Program-made: the position numbers and the translations under genes
The notes under the pieces: model-generated
What the model was told of the DNA's origin: nothing
The model's input: the letters and a program-made list of their open reading frames with translations, nothing else
Database searches by the model: none
Part shown: piece after piece, positions 1 to 8,679 of the stretch
Position numbering within the stretch: the stretch's first letter is position 1
Layout of the letters: each line of letters starts with the position of its first letter
Assembly (NCBI RefSeq): GCF_005434915.1
Contig: NZ_SKCG01000001.1
Coordinates: forward strand, 1 to 64,000
DNA from: Aurantiacibacter suaedae
GTDB taxonomy: Bacteria > Pseudomonadota > Alphaproteobacteria > Sphingomonadales > Sphingomonadaceae
Length of the DNA: 64,000 nucleotides
Direction of reading: 5' to 3'

Positions 1-726
1 GGTCATGGCCGGGTCCGCCTTGATGTCGCGGCAGAACACCGGGGTGCGGTCACGGCGATAGCCGATGATGATGTCGCCGAGGCGCTTCTGCAGGTCTTCG
101 AGGTCCGAAGCCAGGCACAGGATAGCCATGATTTCCGAAGCCACGGTGATGTCGAAGCCGGTTTCGCGCGGGAAGCCGTTCGACACGCCGCCGAGCGGGC
201 CGACGATCTGGCGCAGCGCGCGGTCGTTCATGTCGAGCACGCGGCGCCAAGTGACGCGGCGCAGGTCGATGTCGTTCGGGTTGCCCCAGTAGATCGAGTT
301 GTCGATCATGGCCGAGAGCAGGTTGTGCGCCGAGGTAATGGCGTGGAAGTCGCCGGTAAAGTGGAGGTTGATCTCGTCCATCGGCATGACCTGCGACTTA
401 CCGCCGCCAGCGCCGCCGCCCTTCACGCCGAAGCACGGGCCGAGCGAGGGCTCGCGCAGGCACAGCATGGTCTTCTTGCCGATGCGGTGAAGCGCGTCCG
501 AAAGGCCGACCGAAGTGGTGGTCTTGCCTTCGCCCGCAGGCGTGGGGTTGATCGCGGTGACAAGGATCAGCTTGCCGTTGCTGGTGGTGGGCAGGGTGGC
601 GGTGTCGACCTTGGCCTTGTACTTGCCATAGGGGATCAGCGCGTCGTCGGGCACGCCGGCGTTTTTCGCTACCTCGGTGATCGGAATGAGCGTCGCCTGG
701 CGGGCGATTTCGATATCGGTGGGCAT
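1..726 (-). CDS. fhs: Formate--tetrahydrofolate ligase (N-terminal part, cut by window edge)
   Basis: Makes 10-formyl-THF from formate, THF and ATP in cytosolic one-carbon metabolism. The first 242 codons are present; the rest lies beyond the left edge. Visible motifs are the phosphate-binding loop [15 protein letters not shown] near residue 60, the following [20 protein letters not shown] stretch, and the [17 protein letters not shown] segment, all typical of bacterial monofunctional FTHFS (about 555 aa). The ATG at 724-726 is followed by the expected start [11 protein letters not shown]. It is divergent from rmuC with about 240 bp between the start codons. Family assignment is firm. Confidence 0.96.
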   Translation of the reverse strand, partial: MPTDIEIARQATLIPITEVAKNAGVPDDALIPYGKYKAKVDTATLPTTSNGKLILVTAINPTPAGEGKTTTSVGLSDALHRIGKKTMLCLREPSLGPCFGVKGGGAGGGKSQVMPMDEINLHFTGDFHAITSAHNLLSAMIDNSIYWGNPNDIDLRRVTWRRVLDMNDRALRQIVGPLGGVSNGFPRETGFDITVASEIMAILCLASDLEDLQKRLGDIIIGYRRDRTPVFCRDIKADPAMT

Positions 727-965
727 TAACCTGTCCTTTCCCGTGTTCGGCCGGCAGCGGATGCGCCGGATTTCGTAAGCGCGAAATTTTCGCGAATCTG
801 AATTTGTATGTGACCCATACGATTTTTTCAGGCCGATGCTCAAGCGGAAACTCTGGGGCTAGGGGCGCTTTTCGCTTGAGCGGGGGATGGGCGCGTCGGG
901 CCGCTTGTGCAAGGCTTTGTCGTTCGTTAAGTTCGTGTTTCGTTCCTGTTCTTGCGAGTTTGTCG

Positions 966-2405
966 ATGCTTGTTGAAGCGATTGTTACCGCGCTGCTTGC
1001 GCTATTTCTGGGGGTTGCCGTCGGCTGGCTGTTGTGGGGGCGCGATCTGGCGCGGTTGCGGACCGAGCTGGACGCGGCGAAGGCGGCGAGTAAGGAGGTG
1101 GACGAGAAATTCCGCCGCGCTGTCATCGATCTGGAAGGTGCTGTAGTCCGGGCCGAGCGGGCCGATGCGCTGGCGGGCGAACTAGAGAAGGTCCGCGCCG
1201 AGCGAGATGGCGCCTTGAACAGGCTCGCGACGCTGGAGGCGAACGAGGCCAATGCCGAAAAGCAGATTACGCTGCTCAAGGAAGCGCGCGAGGAGCTGTT
1301 GCGCGAGTTCAAGGTGACGGGCAGCGAGGTGCTCGGCAAGGCGCAGGAGAAGTTCATCGCCGATGCCGCCGCGCGGCTGGGCGATGCCGAGGCCAAGAAC
1401 AAGGAGGCCGTCGCCAACCTGCTCAAGCCGGTGAGCGAGCGGCTGGAGAAGTACGAGCGGACGGTGGGCACGCTGGAGCAGCAGCGCGTCAATGCCTTTG
1501 GCGAGTTGAAAGGCCTGCTTGATCGGATGCATCTCAGCCAAGAGGAGGTCCGGCGCGAGGCGCAGCGGCTGGGCAATTCGCTCACCAATGCGCCCAAGGC
1601 GCGCGGGCGCTGGGGCGAGCGGGCCTTGCAGAACCTGCTCGAACAGTGCGGGCTCGCACAGCACACCGATTTTCTGCTCGAACAGTCGATCGAGACCGAC
1701 GATGGCCGGCTGCGGCCCGATGCCATAGTCAACGTGCCGGGGCAGAAGAAGCTGGTGATCGATTCCAAGGTCTCGCTCAACGCCTATCAGGCGGCGTTCG
1801 AGGCCGACGACGACGAGGAGCGCAAGCGCCAGTTGAAGCTCCACGCACAGTCGATGCGCAACCACGTGCAGACGTTGGGCGCCAAGAGTTATCAGAGCCA
1901 GTTCGAAGATGCGCCAGACTATGTGGTGATGTTCGTTCCGGGGGAGCACTTCGTCGCCGCCGCGCTGGAGGCCGATCCCGAGCTGTGGGACTTCGCCTTC
2001 GAGAAGAAGGTGCTGCTGGCGACGCCAACCAACCTTGTCGCCATTGCGCGCACCGTGGCGCAGGTCTGGCGGCAGGATGCGCTCGCCAATGAGGCGCGCG
2101 AGATTGGCCGGATCGGGACCGAGCTTTACGGGCGTTTGGAAACTGCCGCGCAGCATCTCAAGCGCATGGGCGGCGGGCTCGAATCGGCGGTGAAGAACTA
2201 CAACAGCTTCGTTGGCAGTTTTGAGCGCAACGTGCTCACTTCGGCGCGGCGGATGCAGGAAAAGGGCATCGAGATCGGCAAGCGCGAGATCGAGGAAGTG
2301 CCGTTCGTCGAAGGCGTTCCGCGCTATGTCGCGGCAGACCTTGCGCCAGAAGACGAGGCAGCCCAGATTGGGGCCGACGAGCGAAGAGAGGAAGTCGAGC
2401 AATGA
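966..2405 (+). CDS. rmuC: DNA recombination protein RmuC
   Basis: RmuC-family protein of 479 aa, thought to limit recombination at inverted repeats; family knowledge only, as the mechanism is not established. It has one N-terminal membrane segment (about residues 4-20), a long coiled coil rich in Glu, Ala, Lys and Arg (about 25-180), then the conserved nuclease-like RmuC core with KARGRWGERALQNLLEQ and, about 40 residues on, PGQKKLVIDSKVSLNAY. The frame is open further upstream to 804, but that extension is Arg/Cys-rich and unlike the family; the ATG at 966 puts the membrane helix at the N-terminus as usual. Its last codons overlap the next gene (ATGA), suggesting translational coupling. Confidence 0.93.
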   Translation: MLVEAIVTALLALFLGVAVGWLLWGRDLARLRTELDAAKAASKEVDEKFRRAVIDLEGAVVRAERADALAGELEKVRAERDGALNRLATLEANEANAEKQITLLKEAREELLREFKVTGSEVLGKAQEKFIADAAARLGDAEAKNKEAVANLLKPVSERLEKYERTVGTLEQQRVNAFGELKGLLDRMHLSQEEVRREAQRLGNSLTNAPKARGRWGERALQNLLEQCGLAQHTDFLLEQSIETDDGRLRPDAIVNVPGQKKLVIDSKVSLNAYQAAFEADDDEERKRQLKLHAQSMRNHVQTLGAKSYQSQFEDAPDYVVMFVPGEHFVAAALEADPELWDFAFEKKVLLATPTNLVAIARTVAQVWRQDALANEAREIGRIGTELYGRLETAAQHLKRMGGGLESAVKNYNSFVGSFERNVLTSARRMQEKGIEIGKREIEEVPFVEGVPRYVAADLAPEDEAAQIGADERREEVEQ

Positions 2406-3148
2406 GGTCTGCACGTGCCCGCCGGGTTGGCTTGCTGCTGGTGGCAGGCGCGATGGCGCTGCAAGGGTGCAACCGAAACGACCCGCCGGCCAGCCAGGTC
2501 GAACAGGCCGTGGCCGATACGGTCGACCAGATCGAGGAAACGCCGCAGCCCGCCGGGCCCTATGCCCCGCGCGACGAGTGTGCCGAGGTGGCTGGTGCCT
2601 CGCCGTTCCTTGAAGATATCCGTAGCGCGGTCTCCGCGCGCAACACCGAGGCGTTCGTGGCGCTCGCGGCGGAAGATGTGAAGCTTGATTTCGGCGGTGG
2701 GGCGGGGCGCGATCAGTTGCGGTCCATGCTGGCTTCCGAAACTGCGCCGCTGTGGGCCAAGCTCGACGAGCTGATGACGCTGGGCTGCGCTTCCGATGGC
2801 GATGCGCTCATCACTGTGCCCTGGTATTTCGCCCAGGAGATCAACACCGATTCCTACTCGGGAATGATCGTAACCGGTACAGGCGTTCCCGTGCATGAAA
2901 CAGCGGCGAAGCAGGCCCCTGTCATTGGTGCCGTTTCGTGGGACGTGGTGGAGCTGGTGGATGGTGGCTCGGGAAATTCGGGCTTTGCCCATATCCGTTG
3001 GCAGCGGCGGGAATCGCCAGCAGGCAAGCCGACCGTGATCGAGGGCTATATCGATGCCAAGCGCTTGCGCAGCTTGATCGACTATCGGCTGCTCGCGGCC
3101 AGCCGCAACGGCAAGTGGCGGATTACCAGTTTGATCGCGGGGGATTGA
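2402..3148 (+). CDS. Predicted lipoprotein with SH3-like C-terminal region
   Basis: Protein of 248 aa with a signal peptide (RSARARRVGLLLVAGAMA) and lipobox ALQGC, so it is probably lipid-anchored. A Pro/Glu-rich linker follows (about residues 25-55), then a domain with two Cys (about 60 and 130), then a segment from about 150 with TGTGVPVHETAAKQAPVIGA and later GYIDAKRLRSL, the pattern of bacterial SH3 (SH3b) domains. The start overlaps the end of rmuC by four bases. The function is not known; a role at the cell wall would be inference from the lipid anchor and SH3-like fold alone. Confidence 0.8.
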   Translation: MRSARARRVGLLLVAGAMALQGCNRNDPPASQVEQAVADTVDQIEETPQPAGPYAPRDECAEVAGASPFLEDIRSAVSARNTEAFVALAAEDVKLDFGGGAGRDQLRSMLASETAPLWAKLDELMTLGCASDGDALITVPWYFAQEINTDSYSGMIVTGTGVPVHETAAKQAPVIGAVSWDVVELVDGGSGNSGFAHIRWQRRESPAGKPTVIEGYIDAKRLRSLIDYRLLAASRNGKWRITSLIAGD

Positions 3149-3163
3149 TAACTTAAGTCGTCG

Positions 3164-3182
3164 CCCCGGGCCTGATCCGGGG
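3164..3182. repeat. REP-like palindrome (CCCCGG ... CCGGGG)
   Basis: A short palindrome with arms CCCCGG and CCGGGG around GCCTGAT, followed by GCAGGGC. It lies between two convergent genes. The same core (CCCCGGA ... TCCGGGG) recurs inside the start of pntB near 38192, so it looks like a member of a genomic palindromic repeat family. It could also work as a transcription terminator for the convergent pair. Confidence 0.55.
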
Positions 3183-3199
3183 CAGGGCTTGTAGCCGGC

Positions 3200-4000
3200 T
3201 TACCCCTCCAGCGACGCCAGCACCTCATATGCCAGCACCGCAGCTGCCACCGCCGCATTGAGACTATCAGCGCGGCCTTTCATCGGCATGGTCACGCGCA
3301 GGTCGCAGGCAAGTTCATAGTGCTCAGGCAGGCCACGCGATTCGTTGCCGACCATCACGAAGCACGGCGCGGCATAGGGTGCGCCGCGATAAGGCACCGC
3401 TTTCCGCAAGGAGGCTGCCACCAGCTGTCCCTCTCCGGCGCGAAGCCAGCTGACGAATTCGTCCCACCCGGCTTGCGCGAGGCCCTGGGTGAACACCGCC
3501 CCCATACTCGCGCGCACGGCCTCGACGCTGAACGGATCGGCGCAGTCGTCGATCAGGATCAGTCCGCCTGCTCCCACCGCATCGCCGGTGCGCAGCACCG
3601 TGCCCAAATTGCCCGGATCGCGCAGCGCCTGCGCCACCAGCCAGATATTGGCCGAGGAGCGATCGAGCGCGGCCAGCGAAGTATCGAACTCCGCGAACAC
3701 GCCCGCCACGCCCTGGGGGTTATCCTTGCCGGTGATCTTCGAGAGAATGTCGGGGCTGGTTTCAATCACCTCGCCGCCGCTCGCCAGCACATCGGCTTCA
3801 AGCGCATCGAGCAGCGGGTGCGGATCGCGTGCATTGGCCATCACCAGCATCTGCGGCAGGCGGCCACAGGCGCGCGCGTCGGTGAGGAGGCGCAATCCTT
3901 CGGCAAGGAACAGGCCTTCGCGTTTACGGTGCTTCTTGTCGCGCAGGCTTTTCAGCAGCTTGACGGTGGGATTGGAAAAACCGGTGATTTCGCGGCGCAT
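3200..4000 (-). CDS. TrmH/SpoU-family RNA 2'-O-methyltransferase
   Basis: A 266-aa SPOUT methyltransferase that transfers a methyl group from SAM to a ribose 2'-OH in rRNA or tRNA; the target base cannot be told from sequence. The N-terminal substrate-binding part (residues 1-100, including KKHRKREGLFLAEGLRLL) is followed by the catalytic domain with the three SpoU motifs: NLGTVLRTGDAVGAGG (near 130), VMVGNESRGLPE (near 215) and MPMKGRADSLNAAVAAAVL (near 240). The start codon overlaps the stop codon of the HPr gene (TGATG), so it is the last gene of the leftward PTS cluster. Confidence 0.92.
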   Translation of the reverse strand: MRREITGFSNPTVKLLKSLRDKKHRKREGLFLAEGLRLLTDARACGRLPQMLVMANARDPHPLLDALEADVLASGGEVIETSPDILSKITGKDNPQGVAGVFAEFDTSLAALDRSSANIWLVAQALRDPGNLGTVLRTGDAVGAGGLILIDDCADPFSVEAVRASMGAVFTQGLAQAGWDEFVSWLRAGEGQLVAASLRKAVPYRGAPYAAPCFVMVGNESRGLPEHYELACDLRVTMPMKGRADSLNAAVAAAVLAYEVLASLEG

Positions 4001-4293
4001 CAGTCCTCGCCGAAACCGGCTTCGACCATGGCCACCAGCTCCGCCAGGCGCGCTTCGTGATCGGCGCCCGCCACCCGAATCGTCACCGTGTCGCCCTTGG
4101 CCGCGCCGAGCATCATAAGGCTGAGGATGGAGCCGCCAGCGGCCTCATGCCCTTCCTTGTTGATCACGCTCACCCGCGTGCCTTCCATCCCTGATACGCA
4201 GGTGACGAACTTGGCGCTGGCGCGCGCGTGCAAGCCGCGTTTGTTGACGATCAGCACTTCGGCGCTGGCGGTATCGCTGGTCGTCTGGGTCAT
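4000..4293 (-). CDS. ptsH: Phosphocarrier protein HPr
   Basis: A 97-aa HPr that carries phosphate on a histidine in the phosphotransferase relay. The signature NKRGLHARASAKFV gives the phospho-His, and GGSILSLMMLGAAKGD contains the serine that HprK modifies. No sugar permease gene is nearby, so by analogy with other alphaproteobacteria this is likely a regulatory PTS. It overlaps the EIIA gene by four bases (ATGA) and the methyltransferase by one, showing tight operon structure. The N-terminal extension MTQTTSDTASAE is slightly longer than in enteric HPr. Confidence 0.96.
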   Translation of the reverse strand: MTQTTSDTASAEVLIVNKRGLHARASAKFVTCVSGMEGTRVSVINKEGHEAAGGSILSLMMLGAAKGDTVTIRVAGADHEARLAELVAMVEAGFGED

Positions 4294-4694
4294 GCGTGCT
4301 GTCCGAGGAATTCGCTGGCGATGGTGATGTAGTTGCGGCCTGCCTCGCGCGCGGCTTCGGCGGCATCGTGCAGCGACAGTTCCTTGCGCGCACCGGCGAG
4401 GCGGATCAGCATCGGCAGGTTGATACCGGCGATCACTTCGGTGCGGCCGGGATCGAGCAGCGAGATCGCCAGGTTCGATGGCGTGCCGCCAAACAGATCG
4501 GTGAGGATGATCACGCCGGTGCCCGTGTCGACCTCGGCTATGGCATCGGCGATATCCTTGCGGCGCACTTCCATATCGTCGTGCGGGCCGATGCAAACGG
4601 GGACCACCGCTGCTTGATTACCGACCACATGCTCCATCGCGGCGACGAATTCACGGGCCAGCTGGCCGTGGGTTACGAGGATCAGCCCGATCAT
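4290..4694 (-). CDS. PTS EIIA component, mannose/fructose type
   Basis: A 134-aa EIIA domain of the mannose (ManX/PtsM) superfamily. The start MIGLILVTHGQLAREF carries the phosphorylated His at residue 9, and the domain continues with DDMEVRRKDI and LTDLFGGTPSNLA, all family hallmarks. The frame extends upstream to 4865, but the extension is the shadow of rapZ; the ATG at 4692-4694 is the family start. It lies between rapZ and ptsH with no EIIB/C/D genes, which fits a signalling EIIA that accepts phosphate from HPr rather than a sugar importer. Confidence 0.94.
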   Translation of the reverse strand: MIGLILVTHGQLAREFVAAMEHVVGNQAAVVPVCIGPHDDMEVRRKDIADAIAEVDTGTGVIILTDLFGGTPSNLAISLLDPGRTEVIAGINLPMLIRLAGARKELSLHDAAEAAREAGRNYITIASEFLGQHA

Positions 4695-4743
4695 GCCGGT
4701 GTGCCGTCCATCGAGAGAAATTGCATAGAATTTGCCACTTGAG

Positions 4744-5652
4744 TCACGGGTGTTGCGTGCCTTCAACAAGCTCGGCCGCGCGCGAGCCCAGATTGCGGTG
4801 AATGACCGTGGGCGAAAAGCCCGCTTCGCGCAAGGCCTGCGCCAGCTTCTGCGCGCTGTATACACTGCGATGACGGCCGCCGGTGCAGCCGAAGGCGATG
4901 TTCACATAGGTCTTGCCCTGCGCCGCATAGCGCGGGAGCAGCTCGGTCACCAGATCGGCGATCTTGGCGAAGGCGCTGGGAAAGGTTGGGTCGCGCTCGA
5001 TATGCTCGCCCACGGCGGCGTCGAGCCCGGTCAGCGGTTTCAGGCCCTCGATCCAGTGCGGGTTGTCGATAAAGCGCATATCGAACACCAGATCGGCAGA
5101 CGGCGGCATCCCGCGCGAGAAGCCGAAGCTCGAAACCGTGACGGTGAGCTGCTGCGATGGCGAGGAGGCAAAGCGTTCGCGCACCGCCAGCTTGAGATCG
5201 TTGACCGAATAGCTGGTGGTGTCGATCAGCACCTCGGCCCACCGGCGCAGCGGTGCGAGGAGTTCCCGCTCGGCTGCGATACCTGACGAAACCGGCAGAT
5301 CGGCGGCGAGGAAATGGCGGCGGCGGGTTTCGTTGAAGCGGCGCTCCAGCTCGTGGCCGGCGCAGTCGAGAAACACGGTCGTCAATTCGATCCGGTTATC
5401 GCCGACGAGCCCCTTGGCCTGTTCGATAATGTCGGCGGGAGAGAAGCCGCGCGTGCGGCAGTCGCAACCGATGGCCAGCGGGTAGTTCGCGCCGTCCGGG
5501 CCGATCAGCCGATCCAGCAGACGAACGGGGAAGTTGTCGATCGCTTCCCAGCCAAGATCTTCCAGCTCGCGCAGAACGGTCGACTTGCCCGCGCCGAGCA
5601 TGCCGGTGACCAGCAGGATGCGCTGGGGATCGTCAGTTTGCGACGCGACCAT
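4744..5652 (-). CDS. rapZ: RapZ-family nucleotide-binding adapter
   Basis: 302 aa, close to the length of E. coli RapZ (284). A P-loop near the N-terminus reads GMLGAGKSTVLRELEDLGW, followed by EAIDNFPVRLL; the C-terminal domain has FGCTGGRHRSVYSAQKLA. In E. coli RapZ guides RNase E to the GlmZ small RNA and senses glucosamine-6-phosphate; whether it does so here is unknown. The gene lies between hprK and EIIA, the standard alphaproteobacterial order. The first glycine-rich turn has Leu where many homologues have Ser (GxSGAGKS). Confidence 0.94.
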   Translation of the reverse strand: MVASQTDDPQRILLVTGMLGAGKSTVLRELEDLGWEAIDNFPVRLLDRLIGPDGANYPLAIGCDCRTRGFSPADIIEQAKGLVGDNRIELTTVFLDCAGHELERRFNETRRRHFLAADLPVSSGIAAERELLAPLRRWAEVLIDTTSYSVNDLKLAVRERFASSPSQQLTVTVSSFGFSRGMPPSADLVFDMRFIDNPHWIEGLKPLTGLDAAVGEHIERDPTFPSAFAKIADLVTELLPRYAAQGKTYVNIAFGCTGGRHRSVYSAQKLAQALREAGFSPTVIHRNLGSRAAELVEGTQHP

Positions 5653-5694
5653 CGGGCGCGCTCAATGCGCTTTTGTGGCGCAAAAGAAAAGACC

Positions 5695-6141
5695 CTACGC
5701 GCACGGCGTCATTTCCGTCCCATGCTGGCGCAGTGCCCAGCGTGTGCGCAGCGGCGCGGTGGCGGGATCGGGATAGAGAGCGATCCGGGGCACTGCGATG
5801 CCGCACCAGCTTGCCGAGCCCGGGCCATCGGGCAGGCGCGGGGCCTTTTCATCGAGCACAATGGCCAGCGCGACCGGGGCGCTGGTGGTGGGCAGGGTGA
5901 CAAGGCCGACGCCGCGCACCTCGATCAGCCCGGCAATGTTCGGCGGCGCAGAAGCGACGAGCTGGCCATTCCTGACTTCGAGCGTCACCCCATCATCGCC
6001 GATCAGCCCCGCGCCCGATTCGATCAGCGCCAGCGCCAGGCTTGACTTGCCCGCGCCGGGAGGCCCTTCGATCAGCACCGCGCGGCCCTCGATTGCGACG
6101 CAACTCACATTGGCGATCACAATATTCAGGCCAGCGCTCAT
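5695..6141 (-). CDS. hprK: HPr kinase/phosphorylase, short alphaproteobacterial form
   Basis: 148 aa, matching the catalytic C-terminal domain of Firmicute HprK (about 310 aa) and lacking the N-terminal domain, as is usual in alphaproteobacteria. The Walker A is IEGPPGAGKSSLALALIE; the GLIGDDGVTLE segment supplies the catalytic Asp, and AGLIEVRGVGLV is the HprK signature. The enzyme phosphorylates and dephosphorylates a serine on HPr according to energy state. It overlaps the ChvG-like kinase gene by four bases (ATGA). Confidence 0.93.
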   Translation of the reverse strand: MSAGLNIVIANVSCVAIEGRAVLIEGPPGAGKSSLALALIESGAGLIGDDGVTLEVRNGQLVASAPPNIAGLIEVRGVGLVTLPTTSAPVALAIVLDEKAPRLPDGPGSASWCGIAVPRIALYPDPATAPLRTRWALRQHGTEMTPCA

Positions 6142-7715
6142 GTGGCGGGCAATTCGAACATCAGGCAGGCCCCGCCGAGCGGGCTTTCCTCGGCGACGCA
6201 GAGCGTGCCGTCGTGCGCTTCGATAATGGTTCGCGCGATGGCGAGGCCGAGCCCCGAGTGGTTGCCGAAGTTCTCGTGATCGGGCCGCTGCGAGTGGAAC
6301 CGGCGGAACACCTTTTCTCGCTCGGTATCGGGGATGCCGGGGCCTTCGTCGCAGACCATTGCGGCGAGCCGGTTGCCGCGCCGCTGCACGGTCACCGCGA
6401 TGGTGCCGCCGGGAGGGGAGAACGAGACGGCGTTGTCGATCAGGTTTTCGGCCACCCGTTCCAGCCGCAGCGGCACGCCCAGCACGCGGGCATCGTCGAC
6501 CTGCTTATCCACCGTCACCACACAGTCGCGCACTTCGCCGCGCGTCTGTTTGGCGGCGACGACATTGGCGAACAGTTCGGCAAGGTCGACCAGTTCGAAG
6601 GTGGCGCGGCTCAGCTCGGCGTCGATTCGGCTGGCTTCCGAAATCTCGCTCACCAGCCGGTCGATCCGGCGCACGTCGTGCGCGGCCACTTCCTCCAGCT
6701 GTGCGCGCAGGTCCGCGTCGGTCACGCGGGGGAGCGATTCGATAGCGCTGCGCAAGGACGCCAGCGGGTTCTTGATTTCGTGCGCGACATCGGCGGCGAA
6801 GCTTTCGACCGCGTCGATCCGGTGGCGCAGCGCGCCGGTCATGTCCGACACGGCGCGGGCGAGCAGGCCGATCTCGTCGGTGCGTTCGTCCATGCGCGGC
6901 ACTTCGATCTCGCGCTCGCGACCCGCGCGCACCTTCACCGCCGCGCGCACCAGACGGCGCAGCGGCTCGATGATGGTGGCGGCGAGATAGAGCGAAAGCA
7001 CGATTGAGACGAGCAGCGCCGCAAAGATGATCAACAGCAGACTGGTGCGGGCGCTGCGCACGGCCTGCGTGATATCGACCGCGTTTCGCGTGGTAAGCAG
7101 GCTGGCCCCGTTCAGCCCCACCGGCGCTGCTGCGTTGATCATCGGGGTGCCATCGGGCGCGCGGCGCAGCTCGATCTGGGTGAAGCCCTGTTGCCGCACG
7201 CGCGCGAGTTCCGGCCACGAATCGGCGGCAGGATCTTCGGGCTCGGCATAGGGCGGGGCGGCATCGGCCCCGACAGCGAAGTTCACCGCCTGATCGGTCC
7301 ACCGGGCAAGATCGTCGGTGATCGGCGCGGCGATCGGATCGGACAGGGTGAAGGCCAAGCCATCGAGCACGAAACTATCGGCGATCAGCGTGCCGGCGGC
7401 GTCGTACATGCGCAACCTCATGCGCTGTTCTTTGCCGATCTGCACCAGCAGCGCCTCCTGCCGCTCGGGCGTGGCCCCGGCCAGCGCCTCAGCCGTGATC
7501 TGCGCCTCGATACGGGCGAGCTTGTAGCGCTCGTCGAGCAACTGGCGGCGGTACGAATCGAGGAAGAAAAGGCTTAGCGCCAGCACCAGCAGCGGGATCA
7601 GGTTGACCGCCAGAATGCGCGTGGTGAGCGAAGCGCCAAGCGGGAAGGCCAGCCGTTCGAGCCGGCTGGCGCGCAGATCTTCCTCAGCCATCTGCGAAGC
7701 TGTAGCCCGCGCCAT
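6138..7715 (-). CDS. chvG: ChvG-type membrane sensor histidine kinase
   Basis: A 525-aa sensor kinase. One membrane segment at about residues 35-52 and another at about 225-248 enclose a periplasmic domain of about 170 aa; HAMP follows (about 248-300), then the HisKA box [16 protein letters not shown] with phospho-His 312, and an ATPase domain with [22 protein letters not shown] and [10 protein letters not shown]. Domain order and pairing with the next gene match ChvG/ExoS of rhizobia, which senses acid or envelope stress. An internal ATG at 7691 would overlap chvI by only 8 bp and may be the true start. Confidence 0.93.
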   Translation of the reverse strand: MARATASQMAEEDLRASRLERLAFPLGASLTTRILAVNLIPLLVLALSLFFLDSYRRQLLDERYKLARIEAQITAEALAGATPERQEALLVQIGKEQRMRLRMYDAAGTLIADSFVLDGLAFTLSDPIAAPITDDLARWTDQAVNFAVGADAAPPYAEPEDPAADSWPELARVRQQGFTQIELRRAPDGTPMINAAAPVGLNGASLLTTRNAVDITQAVRSARTSLLLIIFAALLVSIVLSLYLAATIIEPLRRLVRAAVKVRAGREREIEVPRMDERTDEIGLLARAVSDMTGALRHRIDAVESFAADVAHEIKNPLASLRSAIESLPRVTDADLRAQLEEVAAHDVRRIDRLVSEISEASRIDAELSRATFELVDLAELFANVVAAKQTRGEVRDCVVTVDKQVDDARVLGVPLRLERVAENLIDNAVSFSPPGGTIAVTVQRRGNRLAAMVCDEGPGIPDTEREKVFRRFHSQRPDHENFGNHSGLGLAIARTIIEAHDGTLCVAEESPLGGACLMFELPAT

Positions 7716-8463
7716 AAAGCGTTTCGATGGCGGAGAACTGCGGGTCTGCGGCGCGGAACTTGCGGCGCAGGCGCTTGATATGCGAATCGACGGTGCGGTC
7801 GTCGACGAAGATGTCGTCGGGGTAGGCTGCGTCCATCAGCTGGTTGCGGCTCTTGATCACGCCGGGGCGGCGGGCGAGTTCCTCTAGGATCAGGAATTCG
7901 GTGACGGTGAGGCTGACATCGCGCCCGTCCCAGGTGACCTGATGGCGCGCCGGGTCCATCGCCAGCCGCCCGCGCGTGATCACGCCGCCCTCGGCCTCGG
8001 TCGGCCGCTCGCGCGGTTCTTCCCCCGGCACCAGGGGCGCGGCACGGCGCAGAATTGCGCCGATCCGCGCGAGCAACAGGCGCTGGCTGAACGGCTTGGC
8101 GATATAGTCGTCGGCACCCATGGCAAGGCCGGCGGCTTCATCCTCCTCCTCATCCTTACTGGTGAGAAAAATTACCGGGAGTGGCGAGTGTTCGCGCAAC
8201 TTTCCAAGCAGCTCCATACCGTCCATGCGCGGCATCTTGATGTCGAACACGGCCAGGTCAGGCGGGTTGGAAAGCAGCGCACCGAGCGCCGCCTCGCCAT
8301 CGGAATAGACGCGCGTGGCATAGCCTTCGGCCTGAAGCGCGATGGAAAGCGTGGTGAGGATGTTGCGATCGTCGTCGACCAGCGCGATCACGCGCTGCGC
8401 CTCGCTCCCAGCCGGGGCCGCCTCTCTGTCGATCCTGTGCTGTTCGCTTGCCGCTTCGCTCAT
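7684..8463 (-). CDS. chvI: ChvI-type response regulator (OmpR family)
   Basis: 259 aa. The receiver domain (about 24-145) has acidic pocket LVDDD, phospho-acceptor Asp74 in [16 protein letters not shown] and the conserved Lys in [11 protein letters not shown] winged-helix DNA-binding domain follows, ending in [16 protein letters not shown] and [10 protein letters not shown]. The N-terminal tail of about 23 residues is longer than usual. It is first in a leftward operon with chvG, hprK, rapZ, EIIA and ptsH, and is divergent from pckA, a gene order shared with Rhizobiales and other alphaproteobacteria. Confidence 0.94.
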   Translation of the reverse strand: MSEAASEQHRIDREAAPAGSEAQRVIALVDDDRNILTTLSIALQAEGYATRVYSDGEAALGALLSNPPDLAVFDIKMPRMDGMELLGKLREHSPLPVIFLTSKDEEEDEAAGLAMGADDYIAKPFSQRLLLARIGAILRRAAPLVPGEEPRERPTEAEGGVITRGRLAMDPARHQVTWDGRDVSLTVTEFLILEELARRPGVIKSRNQLMDAAYPDDIFVDDRTVDSHIKRLRRKFRAADPQFSAIETLYGAGYSFADG

Positions 8464-8588
8464 GCAATCACCTCGTTACCGGAGCGGACTAACGCGCCGA
8501 CATCACTTTCTCAATCATGTAGCTGTTGCCAGCTTGCGTAATCGTGTAACATTTCCGGTCAGTTGCCGCACCCGTGGCATGCAGCAAA

Positions 8589-8617
8589 TTGACCTTGCGG
8601 GGCGCGCATCCTATGCG
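8589..8617 (+). promoter_or_regulatory. Candidate sigma-70 promoter for pckA
   Basis: TTGACC at 8589-8594 and TATGCG at 8612-8617 are separated by 17 bp, a reasonable housekeeping promoter for an alphaproteobacterium, although the -10 box is weak. It lies about 63 bp upstream of the preferred pckA start. No experimental support; read by eye. Confidence 0.35.
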
Positions 8618-8679
8618 CCCTCACAATCGCCCGGCGACCGCTCTAGAGCGCCATGACCAACCTGCGTGAGGAGACGCAT